Source of the DNA: Cryphonectria parasitica EP155
Lineage: Eukaryota; Ascomycota; Sordariomycetes; Diaporthales; Cryphonectriaceae
DNA length: 64,000 nt
NCBI RefSeq assembly: GCF_011745365.1
Contig: NW_024468914.1
Span: 372,001 to 436,000, forward strand
Direction: 5' to 3'
Both the position numbers and the translations under genes were made by a program. This document shows positions 37,982 through 49,645 of the stretch, one piece after another. Below the pieces are notes generated by a model that was not told where the DNA came from, made no database searches, and saw only the letters and a program-made list of their open reading frames with translations. Numbering within the stretch: the first letter of the stretch is position 1; each line of letters opens with the position of its first letter.

Positions 37982-40900
37982 TATGTATATGTTTCCAAAG
38001 AGCATGCCCGGCGGCAATGCGGCAATAACAACAGACGAGAAAAGATCATACAAAAAGCTAAAGGCATCTTGGCAAGAAACATCTGGTGTCTGTGGTTATG
38101 CGCGGCTCGCGGAGGACGTGTCTCAACCCAGCGCTTGAACGTCTTGGAGGTTCGCAAGATGTGCAAATCATGATGAGACGCCGTGATCTGCTGTAGATCG
38201 ATGGAGAACCCCTTCTCCAGATCCGGTTCGGCAGGGACTTTTACGTCTCCCTTGACTGGACGGTCGACGCAATGAGGGTAAACCAGTCACAGTCATCATT
38301 CGTCACCGGTCATGCACTGATCGGCGTCAACTGCGCTCTTGCCCCCCCCCCCCTCTCTCTCATTTGTCTTTACCGCGTTTTTCACACCACCGTCAGCCAT
38401 TATAGCACAATTAGAAGTCAGTCTACCTATCATATTATCTACAGTAATCAAGTGCACACTACATAGGACATGGTAATCGGGTATCAGGTCTGTCGCCATT
38501 ACGTGGAGCATCCCAAGTGCGTCGACGGGGGCTGTTTCACGTCCACAGCGTCTCATCCCATTGACACCTTCACCAACGGCTCTTTTTCTGGGCCGATTGT
38601 GTGTGTATATGTGACTAGCCAAGCTTTTCTGGCAGTTTCGTCTGATTTTTTGTGGTGGAGTGCCCTCGTCAGCCAGCGCTCATCAGAAAAGCTATTTCTG
38701 GGTTGAGCTTTTTTTTTTTTTTTTCAAGAAAAAGAAAAGTCGGGGGGGGGGGGGCAAAGACGTCACATTATACAATAGCAGTACCGTCTTCGAAACACTA
38801 TAACCCAAAATCGAGTCATCGGAAATACATCTAGCATGGGAATGTTTCTTGTGCCAGAAAAGGGAGGCAGGGCTTGTCAATGTCTATTCCTGGACCACAT
38901 CTTAGCCGAACCGAGAAGGCCACGCGTTTCTCTTTATGCTTCAATCATAGTGTAACTTAGTATGGAGTTGATACTATAGCACGCCATGGGAACTATAGCA
39001 ACAATAAATGTACGTGTTATTAAAACGGCGGATGATGAACAACGTTCGTTATCGCCGAGGATCCGCTCCACTAACCTCAGCAAGCCACGCCAGGTGACGA
39101 AGCCTTCTTCATGAAAGGAGAATTTCTTTGCGAACAGAACAAATACGTCATTTTCCCAGAATCTTTTCTCGATGGCGGCATGTATATGCGTTTATGCTGC
39201 ACACATAATTAATTTCTTAAGACGCGCGTGATCGAGTATTACCTACTGAATAAGTACGCGCTGCGCCGAACTATGCCGCTGGTGAGCGCGGCCGTGATGT
39301 TCAACTAAGGTAAGGTTTCATATCTTGAAGGGGCTGTTGACACGAGACCTTACTCAAAATTTAGCGAGAGCCTGGTGGATTGTTCCAATATTGTCTTCGG
39401 ATATTACGAAGAAGAAAAACAAAGAGTCGCGTCTCATCGTACGTACTTTGTCAGTGACTTGTTGCTCACTGTTCATTCGGTTTAGATAGTACAATCAATC
39501 CCACAGCGCCCCTTTTCCCCCTTTTCCCTCCCATTGATTTCTAGCCGTCTTTGCCGTATCTAGTGTATAAGTCAGGGCAACTTGGGGCGGGGGGAAGGAA
39601 GAAAAATACCACGGCACAGCCCTTAGTGATCATCGTCTGATTGCGGTGGCATGATGTTGTCGCCCAGATGTACGTAACCCTGCGGACTCAGGGAGAACGA
39701 AGAAGAGAAAAAAAAAAAAATAAGGCCGTCTGCCGAGCTTCGGGTCGGCAATGCAAGAATGGACTGTCCCACGAGAGGGAAACGAGGGGGAGAGATGCGT
39801 AGGACGGTACGACAAAGAAAACTCAACATGTACGAACCAAAGCAAGCGACGGGTTTGATCTGGCCTTTTGTCGTGGTGGATACTTTGCAGTCGTTCATCG
39901 AGGTTTGGGAGAAAGCGGGGTGAGGCGATGGTTTCATGGTGAGAGGAGGAGCGCGGATGTCCAACCAAAACCCCCTTTGCTCGTAAATCCGAGGGCTCGC
40001 CCGTGATGAGCCGGGAGCCGCAAGTGGCTTCGGGAAGCGGCTGTGTGTGTCTTATCCACAGCAGAACGAGGTCACGGCCGGGGCGGGGCTTCTCACGTAG
40101 GGACCGCTCCGTGCCGTGGGCACTGGGTAGATTAGTTATGTCTTCTGTGAAAAAGGAAATGTTTCTACTCATTATTGTTTAGAATCTCCGGCCGGAGATA
40201 CCTGTCTTACTGCTTCCAAATAGTCAGACTGCCTTGTCTCTCCCTCCTCTCCTCATTTCTCTGGGCGGGGGGTATTAACTCCTCGGTGGGGCGTTTGAAG
40301 AGGATTGAGTCGTCTGCTGGAACGAAGGGGGGAGGAGGAGGAGGAGCAGGGAAGGCACTCGAGGTATCTCTGTGAGCTTTCTCATACATGCCCTCCTCCA
40401 AGGGCCATCTCTCGTTTCAGAACCCGAGGTTCATGAGAAGTTGCATCGCGTGCAGGGGCTGCGTTGCACGTGAGGAGGATTGCAGCTCGGAAATTTCAAC
40501 ACGGAAATGCGGCACAGGGGACGAGCACGGTTCCCAGCAGAGGTGCCATGGTGGTTTCAGCGGCGTTGGGTTTCCTTCGAGCTCTTACAGCGGAATTGGT
40601 CTGAAGAATTCATGGCGTTCGGCTACCGTTGTCAATTGAAGGATGCAATTGGGCTTTGAGAAACTGGCCGTTTGTATTCAAGACTGAGGTCGACTTGAAC
40701 TCTATTCTGTGTCTGAGCATTCGAGTCTCTAAGGACAGCCTAAGATGTCGAGCGGGCCAACCATTGGTGAGGCTGTGGACAAGCTCAAATCCATAAACCT
40801 CTTGAAAGACCTCCACTCAACTCATAGTACCTATCAGACGCATGAGAATACTGGTCTTGTTATCAACCATTCCTCATGATTGACTGCTGTCAAAATAAAA

Positions 40901-41765
40901 TAGGTATGAACAGTTATCATTGTCGTGCTAGTACCAAAGCAAAACACCTGTATAGCATGATCTAACCATACGACATGTTCATTTTCAACATGATGGTTTT
41001 ATATATAACAGTGTATCAAACGATGGACCTGCGATGGACTGAGGACCAGATTGAAAAGAAGAAACTTTAGTGTCTCATAGATTTTCATGAATTAATATCA
41101 CCGTCTCTCATCCACCAGTACTCACGAAATCTGAGCATAAGTAGTGCGCAAGGCCATGATGTCCAGCTTGGTCCAGTAATTATTACAACTAAAATTGACC
41201 ACATCTCACGTCTTTGGCCATTACAATAATTGCTACAAGTATCAAAAATTGATTACCTACTTACCCAGTCACTCTGAATGGGGCAGTATCTTGCTATCTC
41301 AGTATGATCCTCGACAGGTCTGTTAATAAGAGGATGTATTGGTGGGTAAAGCCCCTAGTGGCCTTTACCATCCTTATATGATGGTGTTGTCGGAGCATCA
41401 TGTCTCATTTGACAACAAAATGATGAATGTTTCCCTGGCCTCCTTTATTCTCTTTCTGAAGGAGGCATTGGAAGTCCTGTTGGATACAATGATGGAAGAG
41501 GCGAAGGTAAAACTTTATGGGCTTCTCTATGAAAGGCAACTCACTCAGAAAGCAGTATTATGGAAGGCTTGCACGGCTGCTCTTAACGATCAACCAGAGC
41601 TGATGGATGTGGTCGTGATGTAGGACCACAAGGAAGGTCGAGACTTGCGTGAAGTGAAGTACTGCCTGATATTAATGTCTAAAGCTTGCGGAAGCATGAG
41701 AAAAGGGAATATCTGGCCTATTCCTCCTGAAGACAAAAAGAAGTCACAAAGCATGCTCAGCTTCA

Positions 41766-42058
41766 ACCAGTGCTATTGTAATTAGCATGAAGCAAAGTGC
41801 CAATGAAGTGCTTGGTGATCATCGTATCATACGAGATGGTGATTCTCGTTATTGTGAGAAAGGCTGGTCTTAGGATAATGAAGACAGAACGCGGCTTCAA
41901 CATATAGGTCCTCCTTATTACGATGTGGTTACTTGTATTCAACATGAAATTGAGCATAGAGATATTGTCTGTCCTGGTCATCATGTGAGACCCAAACAGT
42001 GCAGGTACTGCCCTATTGAAGAGATTATCTTGTACGTCTTCTGTTCTCAAACTCAGTA
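41766..42058 (+). pseudogene. Possible decayed coding relic, unknown family
   Basis: Reading from 41766 in one frame gives about 97 codons with a protein-like composition and a single interruption, a TAG at 41871-41873 that one C-to-T change could have made. The second half contains CIQHEIEHRDIVCPGHH and then CRYC, a spacing of Cys and His reminiscent of a metal-binding segment. I do not recognise the family. No start codon, promoter or intact neighbour supports a live gene, so I call it at most a relic. It may equally be chance. Confidence 0.25.
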
Positions 42059-45000
42059 GTTGTCATTGGCCGCCGCACTGCTGATGATACAAGATTTCAA
42101 TGACCCGTCAGACTTATGAGGTAGGCAATGGTAGAAGCTAAAGAACTTGGTATTCCCACCAGCCCCTTACCATTACTCAAGTAATTACTTGGTGCTTGAG
42201 GCCCACGCCATACATCACCTTTCTCAATGTGTAAGACAACACCAGGGCAACATGGGGGTGGAAAATCTAGCTTCGAATTGCGGCATTAGTAGACCAGATG
42301 CAAAGACGACCCTTCGCCTTTCCCAGGTCGATCCAGGGTCACAAGCAACGTATCGACGTGGCACTTCTACAAGCCTGCGGCAACGAGCACTCGCCTGTAG
42401 CCAGCATCTTCAGCTTTCTGGCGTCCCAAACAACTTTCTTTCCAGGAAGAGAGCCTTGGACATTCGCACAGGCAAGCATTCGCGCGAAGTCCGTCATGTG
42501 GTATTGTCGGGTTGAGCCAGCAACCACACGATCCAGGAGAGGCGATTGAGGTATAGAATCGCACAAGCAGCCCATCGCTAGTCCGGGATATAAACAGCAA
42601 GGTTTACCTAGGTGAAACCACTGCCCGACATTGCTCTCAGAGAGCGTGTGACCGAGGCCGCCCTCTTCCGCGCGCCATTTCAAGGACTTGAAGCTGTCAA
42701 ACTTGAGCCCTCCTCACACAAGATCATGGCTGGACAACAGCTACCATGACCGTGAATAAAGATGTGCTTAGACAGGGTACAAGAACGGCTGCTCCATGTC
42801 CAAGGAAATGAACAAGAGCGGCAGAAAGTCTCATGCATGCCATGGGGACGCATGAGGAGCCTCCCACGCTGACACTCCAGGCCCATCGCTCGTGGTGACG
42901 TTTGTTGGTTGAGGTTGCAAGTTTGGACATGTTACAGACGACCAGGGAGTGAATACATCGTCTGGACCACCGGCGGCAGTCCTCCCTTCCAGGAACTGCA
43001 CAGAACAGGTTTGCGTAGACGTACGCCATTACTGGTTTCAGCAATCCTGACGCCTCTCGCGGAAAGCTAGACCGTCATCGGATGAGGTGAGCGCAAAGTC
43101 TTCTACAGGCAGCAGCCAGCGCACCGCGTAAGACTGACACCAAGGTCCCTCGAAAACCATAGAGGATGGATGGATGCACTCATCGAGTTGTCCATTTGAA
43201 ATCGAGGTGGAGCATGACGCAGCTTCGTGGGTGGCTTCATATCTCACACGATGGTATTTGACCTGGATACCGGAAGTTCAGAAGTCATTTGCGATTTCAT
43301 CGTTGTAAGTTATAGGAGGCAGGAACGTAGTGTCGTCGAGAGAAGATCATTCGGTGCTTCACACCCATTTAGCCGTTTGGGAGCAACCGATCGCATAGGC
43401 ACCAATGGAAGTTCCTAGACAAGATGGATGAGTGAGGGGAGAGAGAGAGGGATGAAGGAGGGAGGAAGCAGGGCCGCAGGCCCACCACCGGAAGCAACTC
43501 TGCTTCTCAACTCTCTTTGCTCAGGTTTTGGCTAATGACGCGTGATTGGTTCGTTGGCTCATGTTGCACGCTGTGATTCCCGGCGTGTCTGGCTCGGATT
43601 GGTGGCGACGTTTGCTTGGTCGTCTGCAAACTCGAGAGACGTTGTGGCTCCTTGTTTTGAACGATATGCAGATTGTTGGTTCCATTGCAGGACCAGCGCA
43701 CCAGTCCATTTGTCCACGTAGCCCATGCTACTGGTTCACTCAAACCCTGTCGGACAGGGGCAGAATCTCGAGAAAGGATGTGCTGCACACTTGGACTGGC
43801 TCATTATTTCCTGTGTCAGAGATATGTGAGCTGATAGAAAAGGGTTGATTTCGTGTAGTGAGTGAGTTTGATTGGTAAAAAATGAGCGTGTGGTAGCTGT
43901 CTGGTGGATAAGAAGGCTTCGTGTTGTGTCAGGTCGTGAGACGCGCCGACTCCGCAATGGGCGGCGCGGATGCAGAAAGGTATTGCCAGAGAACCACCAA
44001 GAAAAAGAAGAATGAAAAAGTGCTCATTCGATACAGACAAACTCATTCAAGGGTTGATGACTTTCTTAGGCCGTATGAACGACGTTGAGGGCGGGGGAAA
44101 CCGGTCTGAAATCCGGTGGACGCGATGCGTCGCGAACACGCGATCACGATGTCAACAGCCCGCGGACAAAGACGGGTGCACAGCGCCACAACGGTGCAAA
44201 AATGAATCCAAAAATTGTGCATGGCATCAAAGTTGATCGGCTGGTGATGCAGGAAGACGAGATTGGCGATTTCATTCGACTGTGGTGGCGTGGGCAGGCG
44301 AAAAGGAAAATCGGTCACGAATTTGCGGATAGCTTCACGATGCAGGATGCACGCACCACAGGCGGCAACAAGGAAAAGGAACCTCAGCAAACCTGTCTTA
44401 TATTGGCACTCTGACGCGGGATGGCACGATTGAAATTATGTCGGCTGAGAAGCGACTATTTCAAATTATCAGAATTTGCTATTCACAGAATAAGAAACAT
44501 GGGTTGTGCGCACGCCATTTTGGATGCGCCTGATCGAGTCGCAATTCAAGCAAGCTGCCAAAGGGCTGCCATTGCGCATTTTCCACACCAAAATCCGGAG
44601 GTTTTGGTGTCCCCCGCAGTGTTCCTTTCAAAAACACACCACTACTTTCCAACTCTGCTGCACTGATGAAAACGATTCCAAAAACGAGGAGGCCAATAAG
44701 GCCAATAAGCTAAAACAGGTGCGACAGGGCTGATGGAGGGAGGGAATTGAAAGAGAAAGAGGGAGAAGGTTGGGACAGGAAAAGTCAAGAGATCCGGGGG
44801 GGAGGGGGAGGGCGAGGTGGGTGATGTGAGGAGGGAAGCAGAGACGAGAGGCTGTGGTGATTGACAAAGTGACAACCGCAACGAGGTGACGTTGACATGC
44901 AGCCAATCAAAAACTACCACACTGACAGGGGGACCGCTGTTTTGCTTTCTTAAGCGCACTTTTAGTCCAGTGCAAATATTCTTCCCAGACGGGGAAAGCG

Positions 45001-45726
45001 GCATCGAGTTTGCGTAGGAACGAGGAAATGTCAGGGGTCATGAGCATTATTCCATGCACTATGACCACAAGTGAGTAGCCTAAAAGGGCATAACGTGCTT
45101 GCCGCATACCCATGCAGGTTTGAGATGGCTGGAGAGAGAAGGAGTGAGAGCTGTGGTACTATGTGTGGTGCAGTTTTCATGAATGACTTTTGATTCATTG
45201 ACCGAAAAGTGAGAACAGGATGGAAAGTCTTGTCCACAGCCATCAATCGGGTGCAGCATCCATGGTGCCTCTCTATGGGCCTCCGCCTTATTCTGCGAAT
45301 AACTACTCCTGTGATACTCTGATTGTAGAGAAACCAAAGTATCAAACATAATAAAAGACAGGGTATTATAATGAAGCGTGATGAGCATGACCCCCTGAGC
45401 AAGGCGAAACGAAAAGGAAGTTGGGAAAAGAGGAGAAGAGGAAGGAAAGAGCGAGTGCGTGAGGCTTCAGGTCGGGGCAAAATGGGCAGGACAGATTTAG
45501 AGTTACATGCGGGTGGACTATATTTTTCCTTTTCGGAGGTGTCAAGTTTAGGAATTTAATAAGCCCAGGCCAATGGAGACATGACCTGGCATTGGGCATT
45601 GGTATGGAAAACATGGTGGGCACGGCACGGCAGGCCAGGGCTGCCACCTGCAGCAGAGAAGCACAGCGCAGCACAGCACCAAGCCCGTTTACTGATTGTG
45701 CATCCTCACGGCCGGCCCCACTTTCG

Positions 45727-45734
45727 TATATAAA
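45727..45734 (+). promoter_or_regulatory. TATA box of the histone H1 gene
   Basis: TATATAAA 231 bp upstream of the H1 start codon, followed by a C/T-rich leader (about 45760-45835). The placement is compatible with a core promoter and a leader of ~150-200 nt. Confidence 0.55.
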
Positions 45735-45964
45735 CACTAGCACATGTCTCGACCGCGCCCGCCCTCCAGAACCCCCCTTCCCTCCCCTCTGCTCTCTCTC
45801 TCTCCCCTTCTCTTCCCACCTTTTCAACAAACCAACCCAAATCGAAGCAACATTTCTCCCGTCCATACGTAAAGAAGACATCGATTCGATATCCATCGAC
45901 TTCCAGTCCTCCGATCTAGCCAATCTACACAACAACCAAGTTACTTTCGCCAGTTTCAGCCAAG

Positions 45965-47171
45965 ATGCCTCCCAAGAAGACCGACGCTACCCCCAAGGCC
46001 AAGTCTGCCCCTTCGCACCCTACCTACCAGGTTTGTCGCACGCACTCCGGCTTTTTGGCAGTCGCATTCGTTATTAACTTGCTACAGGACATGATCAGCG
46101 ATGCTATTATGCATGTATGCGATCCCCTTCCTCGCCTTCCGGCGCATCGTGTGTGTCATGCAGGTGTGGGCTGTTGGGGGTGGCAGCCGACTCGTCTGGC
46201 TCACGGCGCATCCGTGCCAGCGAGACAGTGCAGCCCTCAACACCACGCACAAGCTTTTTAAAGTCTGTTTATTTCATCCTACTGACATGTTTCTCCTCAC
46301 TCCAGCTTAAGGACCGTAATGGATCTAGGTAAGCTTGCCGTCCGGCCCTCACCGTCTACCCGCCCGCATCACGTGTTTCATGGCCACCCCGCACGGGATA
46401 CATGAGGCCATCGTGTTGAGGGGACACCACTGGGTGAGACAATGCACAGCACAACAGGATATTGTTACTGACATGACATTCTCTTTTCATAGCCGTCAGA
46501 GCCTGAAGAAGTACGTTAAGGCCAACAACAACATCACCGCCACCGACTCCATGTTCGACTCCCTCTTCAACCGTGCTCTCAAGACCGGTGTTGAGAAAGG
46601 CGTCTTCCTGCAGCCCAAGGGTATGTGTTTTGCCTCTCGTACTCATCTCATAACCCTCCTTCCACGTAAACAATGCATCGCTGTGATTGTTTCCCTCCCC
46701 TTTCTATCTTTTCATTACCAGTCTGGCGTCACATTGGCCCCCAAAGCCCTACATACCCGGGTTACCGACTGACATGACCCTCACTACACAGGTGCATCTG
46801 GCGGTACCAAGCTCGCCAAGAAGGCTGCTGCTCCTAAGAAGGAGAGCGCAGCCAAGAAGGACAAGCCTGCCGGCGAGAAGAAGGCGGCTCCCAAGAAGAA
46901 GGCTGCCCCCAAGAAGGCCGCTGGCGAGAAGAAGGCTGCCGCGCCCAAGAAGGCCGCCAGCACCACCACTGCCACCAAGAAGGCTGCCCCTAAGAAGGCC
47001 GCCGACGCTCCTGCTGTTGTTGACAAGCCCAAGACCCTGACCAAGACCAAGTCTGGCCGTGTCGCGAAGACCACCGCCAAGCCTGCCGCTAAGAAGGCTG
47101 CTGCGCCTAAGAAGGCGGCCGCGGCCAAGAAGGCCACCCCCAAGAAGGCTGCTGCCACCGCCGCGGCATAA
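45965..47171 (+). CDS. Linker histone H1
   Basis: H1 binds nucleosomal linker DNA. Five exons are inferred: 45965-46030, 46088-46114, 46306-46328, 46493-46620 and 46792-47171, totalling 624 nt and 207 residues, all with GT..AG borders and frame-preserving joins. A short N-terminal tail (MPPKKTDATPKAKSAPSHP) leads into the winged-helix globular domain (TYQDMISDAIMHLKDRNGSS, then RQSLKKYVKANN, ending GVFLQPKG). The tail of ~120 residues is made of AAPKK/KKAA-type Lys-Ala-Pro repeats, the hallmark of H1. Exons 2 and 3 are only 27 and 23 nt long. The dense Lys codons create long open frames on the opposite strand that are shadows. Single-copy H1 is the norm in filamentous ascomycetes. Identity is secure; the micro-exon borders are supported by the conserved domain continuity. 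Confidence 0.95.
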
Positions 47172-49645
47172 AGGGGAGATGGTACCATCCCCTCTGCTCG
47201 GTCATGGCTCGCGTCTTTGGAGAGGATGATTTTGTGTGATTTTTGCTTTTCTTGACTTTCCTGCGCGCGTTTGTCTAAGGGAGGTCTTCTGGCGTTGGGG
47301 GCAACATGGATCCTGGTGTTGAATCAACTAGCTACGTTCATGTATCTTGCTTACGTGTGGATGATGAGCGGCGGCGGGCTTGTGTTCTTGGACATCCCGC
47401 CGGTCGTCTGCTGCTGGTGTGGAGTTGGTATATTGCACAGGGGAGTGAGATTGAAGCATCACGACTGCGGCAATCTACGGACGCGACAACAGTGTTAGCC
47501 AACAGATGGTTATGGTGTGGATAGGTTCGGAACGGGACGGTTTTGTAATTATACCAGGGAAATGACGAGACTTTTTACTGGTGCTGAATCACAAAATTGA
47601 TGAAATCATAATCCTCAGTGCGATGCCTATGAAGAATTAGAATTCTAGGAAACGGTGATCAATTTGGTGGTGTGGTGCGTGAGAAGCTGAGAGATGGACT
47701 GGGACAGGCGGGGAGGGGGTTCCGCGTGCGGGAGGGAGGGGGGGAAGGATGGGTTGGTTTGTTTACTCTCGAAAAGGAGGCGCCACTTTTCACTCATCCA
47801 CCCTTACACCGTGACATCCTTCTCTCTCCCCATCAACCTGCCTGACATTACCTCTTTTTTTTTTAAATTACTTTTTTTGTGTAATTCTCCACCCCTGTGA
47901 AAGGATGATCCGGATATGTAGGAATGACCAAAACAACAACAACAACAACAAAAAAACACACTTGGATGACACATGTACATACCGACACACTACCCACTTA
48001 TGATGCAGAACGTAAATAAGGCTTCATTGATGTTTTGAGGAAATCGAGATGACACAAAATATGCACATTTCACAGAGCACACCCACACACGCCCCGCAAC
48101 AGAATTAACATGGTCTCAGTATTCAACGGGTGAGCATATGAGTTGCTTGCATGCGTGTGACTGCAAAATAAAAAGTGAGGCGTGTGCAGGTGGCGTGCAA
48201 AGACGGTTTCAGAGAGCTAGTTACATGGCCCTGAGCTCTGAAGCTTGAAGCTACTGAAGCTCCTAGCTCCTAGAGGATGGGCTAGGTTGTGCCTACAATG
48301 ACGTTGCAGATGCTGCCCCACATCATTTCTGGAAGCTTGTCCTCAAACTCTTGTCATTATCTAGCCGCTGAACTTGAGGTTTGTTATCGCCTATAGTCTA
48401 TCTTGTTAAAGATGTTTGGAACATGTCCAGTTCAATAAAACATATGGTACTCCAATAAGGCCAAACGAATGTCCTTCTCCCCCCCCCCCCTTTTTTTTTT
48501 TTTTTCTTTCTTTCGTTCTTTTTGGCTTCTTGTTTCTCTGGAAAGACGATGAGGAAGGTGCAACGATGGCCTGGATTGTTTATTCCAGAGGGAAAGAAGG
48601 AAGGGCGAGAAGGGTCCGTGCAGGCGATAAGATTGAGGAAGTACCAACGAACCAACGAACGTATCCTGGCCTCGCGCACCTGGTAACAGGTACACAGAGT
48701 TCATGCATGCATGACTGCACTATACAAATTAGAACCATCACACCACACCCACCCACCACACATGCGCAGACCATACAGCAGGAAACGTGCAGATCGCGCA
48801 ACCCTTAACACTGAACCTTAAAACCTTGAATGCTTGACGCAGTGGTGAGTGCGTGTGTGAGCTGGCTGAGCCTTTGCTTTGCTTTGGGCGCCGAGCGAGG
48901 AGGTCGAGGAGGAGGAGGAGAGAAGGGGGGATAAGTAGGAATTTTTTTTTTTTTTGATTTTGACTGATGAATGATAAATTTGTCTCGCAGATCAGCTCTT
49001 CTCCAAGATTCATACAGACTGCAGTGGGAATTACTACGCGACCTCTTTGCCCAGCCGTTGTATAGGCTCGTCGAATTGCAACAGGCCAAGCCCGGCAAAG
49101 CCTCGTCCCGAAGTCAGTCCAGCCCCCATTGTAATAATAATCCGCACCCAGAGCCAGAACGAACGAACCCGAGCCAGACCAAAGCCAGATCAGAACAAAC
49201 CAGACAAAGACCGTTCATCCAGGCCAACCTATTCCCATCCCATCCGATCCCGTCTCATCCGGGCATCGGTCAACCGCACACAACCGGGCTGCAACCTTGT
49301 CAGAACCTCCTGGACCCCGAGCTGCGACCTTGACCCGCTCAACAGTCTGTCGACTACCTCTTCCTTGCGGTTGTCTGCATCTGCTTGCCGCCAATCGCTT
49401 ACGACTTCACCGTCAAGTCATCCCGCAATTCCGAGCACAGCATAGGACTGGACTGGACTGCACGGACGATGGCTGGTCCAGCCGTTGTCACTGATTCTTT
49501 CTCTTCTTCACCAATATAAGCATTGCCTTGTGCTTGCTTGGTTGCCTGCTTGCTATAATACATCACCATCCACTCAAACGACAACGACGACGACCAACCA
49601 TCACCACCACCACCACCACCACCACTGCTCCCAACCTTAGCCATT
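47172..49645. other. Intergenic region, no supported gene (H1 to proline-rich protein gene)
   Basis: 2.5 kb. It contains an ACA/CAA repeat at about 47933-47949, a 12-base C run next to a T run (48479-48503), a GCATGC stretch near 48706 and a CAC repeat (about 49602-49625) just before the next start codon. The final ~500 bases are CCAAA/GAACC-rich and probably hold the promoter and leader of the downstream gene. Confidence 0.55.

Larger units (their letters stand above)
35105..45964. other. 10.9-kb gene-poor region between WOPR gene and histone H1
   Basis: No gene with a recognised domain is visible. It starts with a T run (about 35218-35239) that may lie in the WOPR 3' untranslated region. 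To about 38.8 kb it has the same texture as the upstream gene-free region, including two TACCATAGTA elements and G/C runs at 38342 and 38741. From about 40.9 to 42.1 kb the DNA becomes more AT-rich and contains a possible decayed coding relic. The part from 43.4 to 45.4 kb shows only short unconvincing frames. Confidence 0.55.

Noticed and set aside
39630..40172. 180-residue minus-strand frame starting at ATG
   Set aside because: No recognisable domain, a poly-Phe run caused by an A/T tract, and no supporting promoter or homology I can name.
42147..43247. Several 68-122-residue frames on both strands that might be exons of one gene
   Set aside because: I could not join them with plausible splice sites into a protein I recognise; left as unannotated.
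44043..44414. Segment with short self-complementary words resembling a tRNA-like fold
   Set aside because: No consistent A and B boxes or cloverleaf. I also found no tRNA, dispersed 5S rRNA or CRISPR array elsewhere in the window by eye.
46784..47188. 134-residue Ala/Phe-rich frame antisense to histone H1
   Set aside because: Mirror of the AAG/GCC-rich H1 tail.
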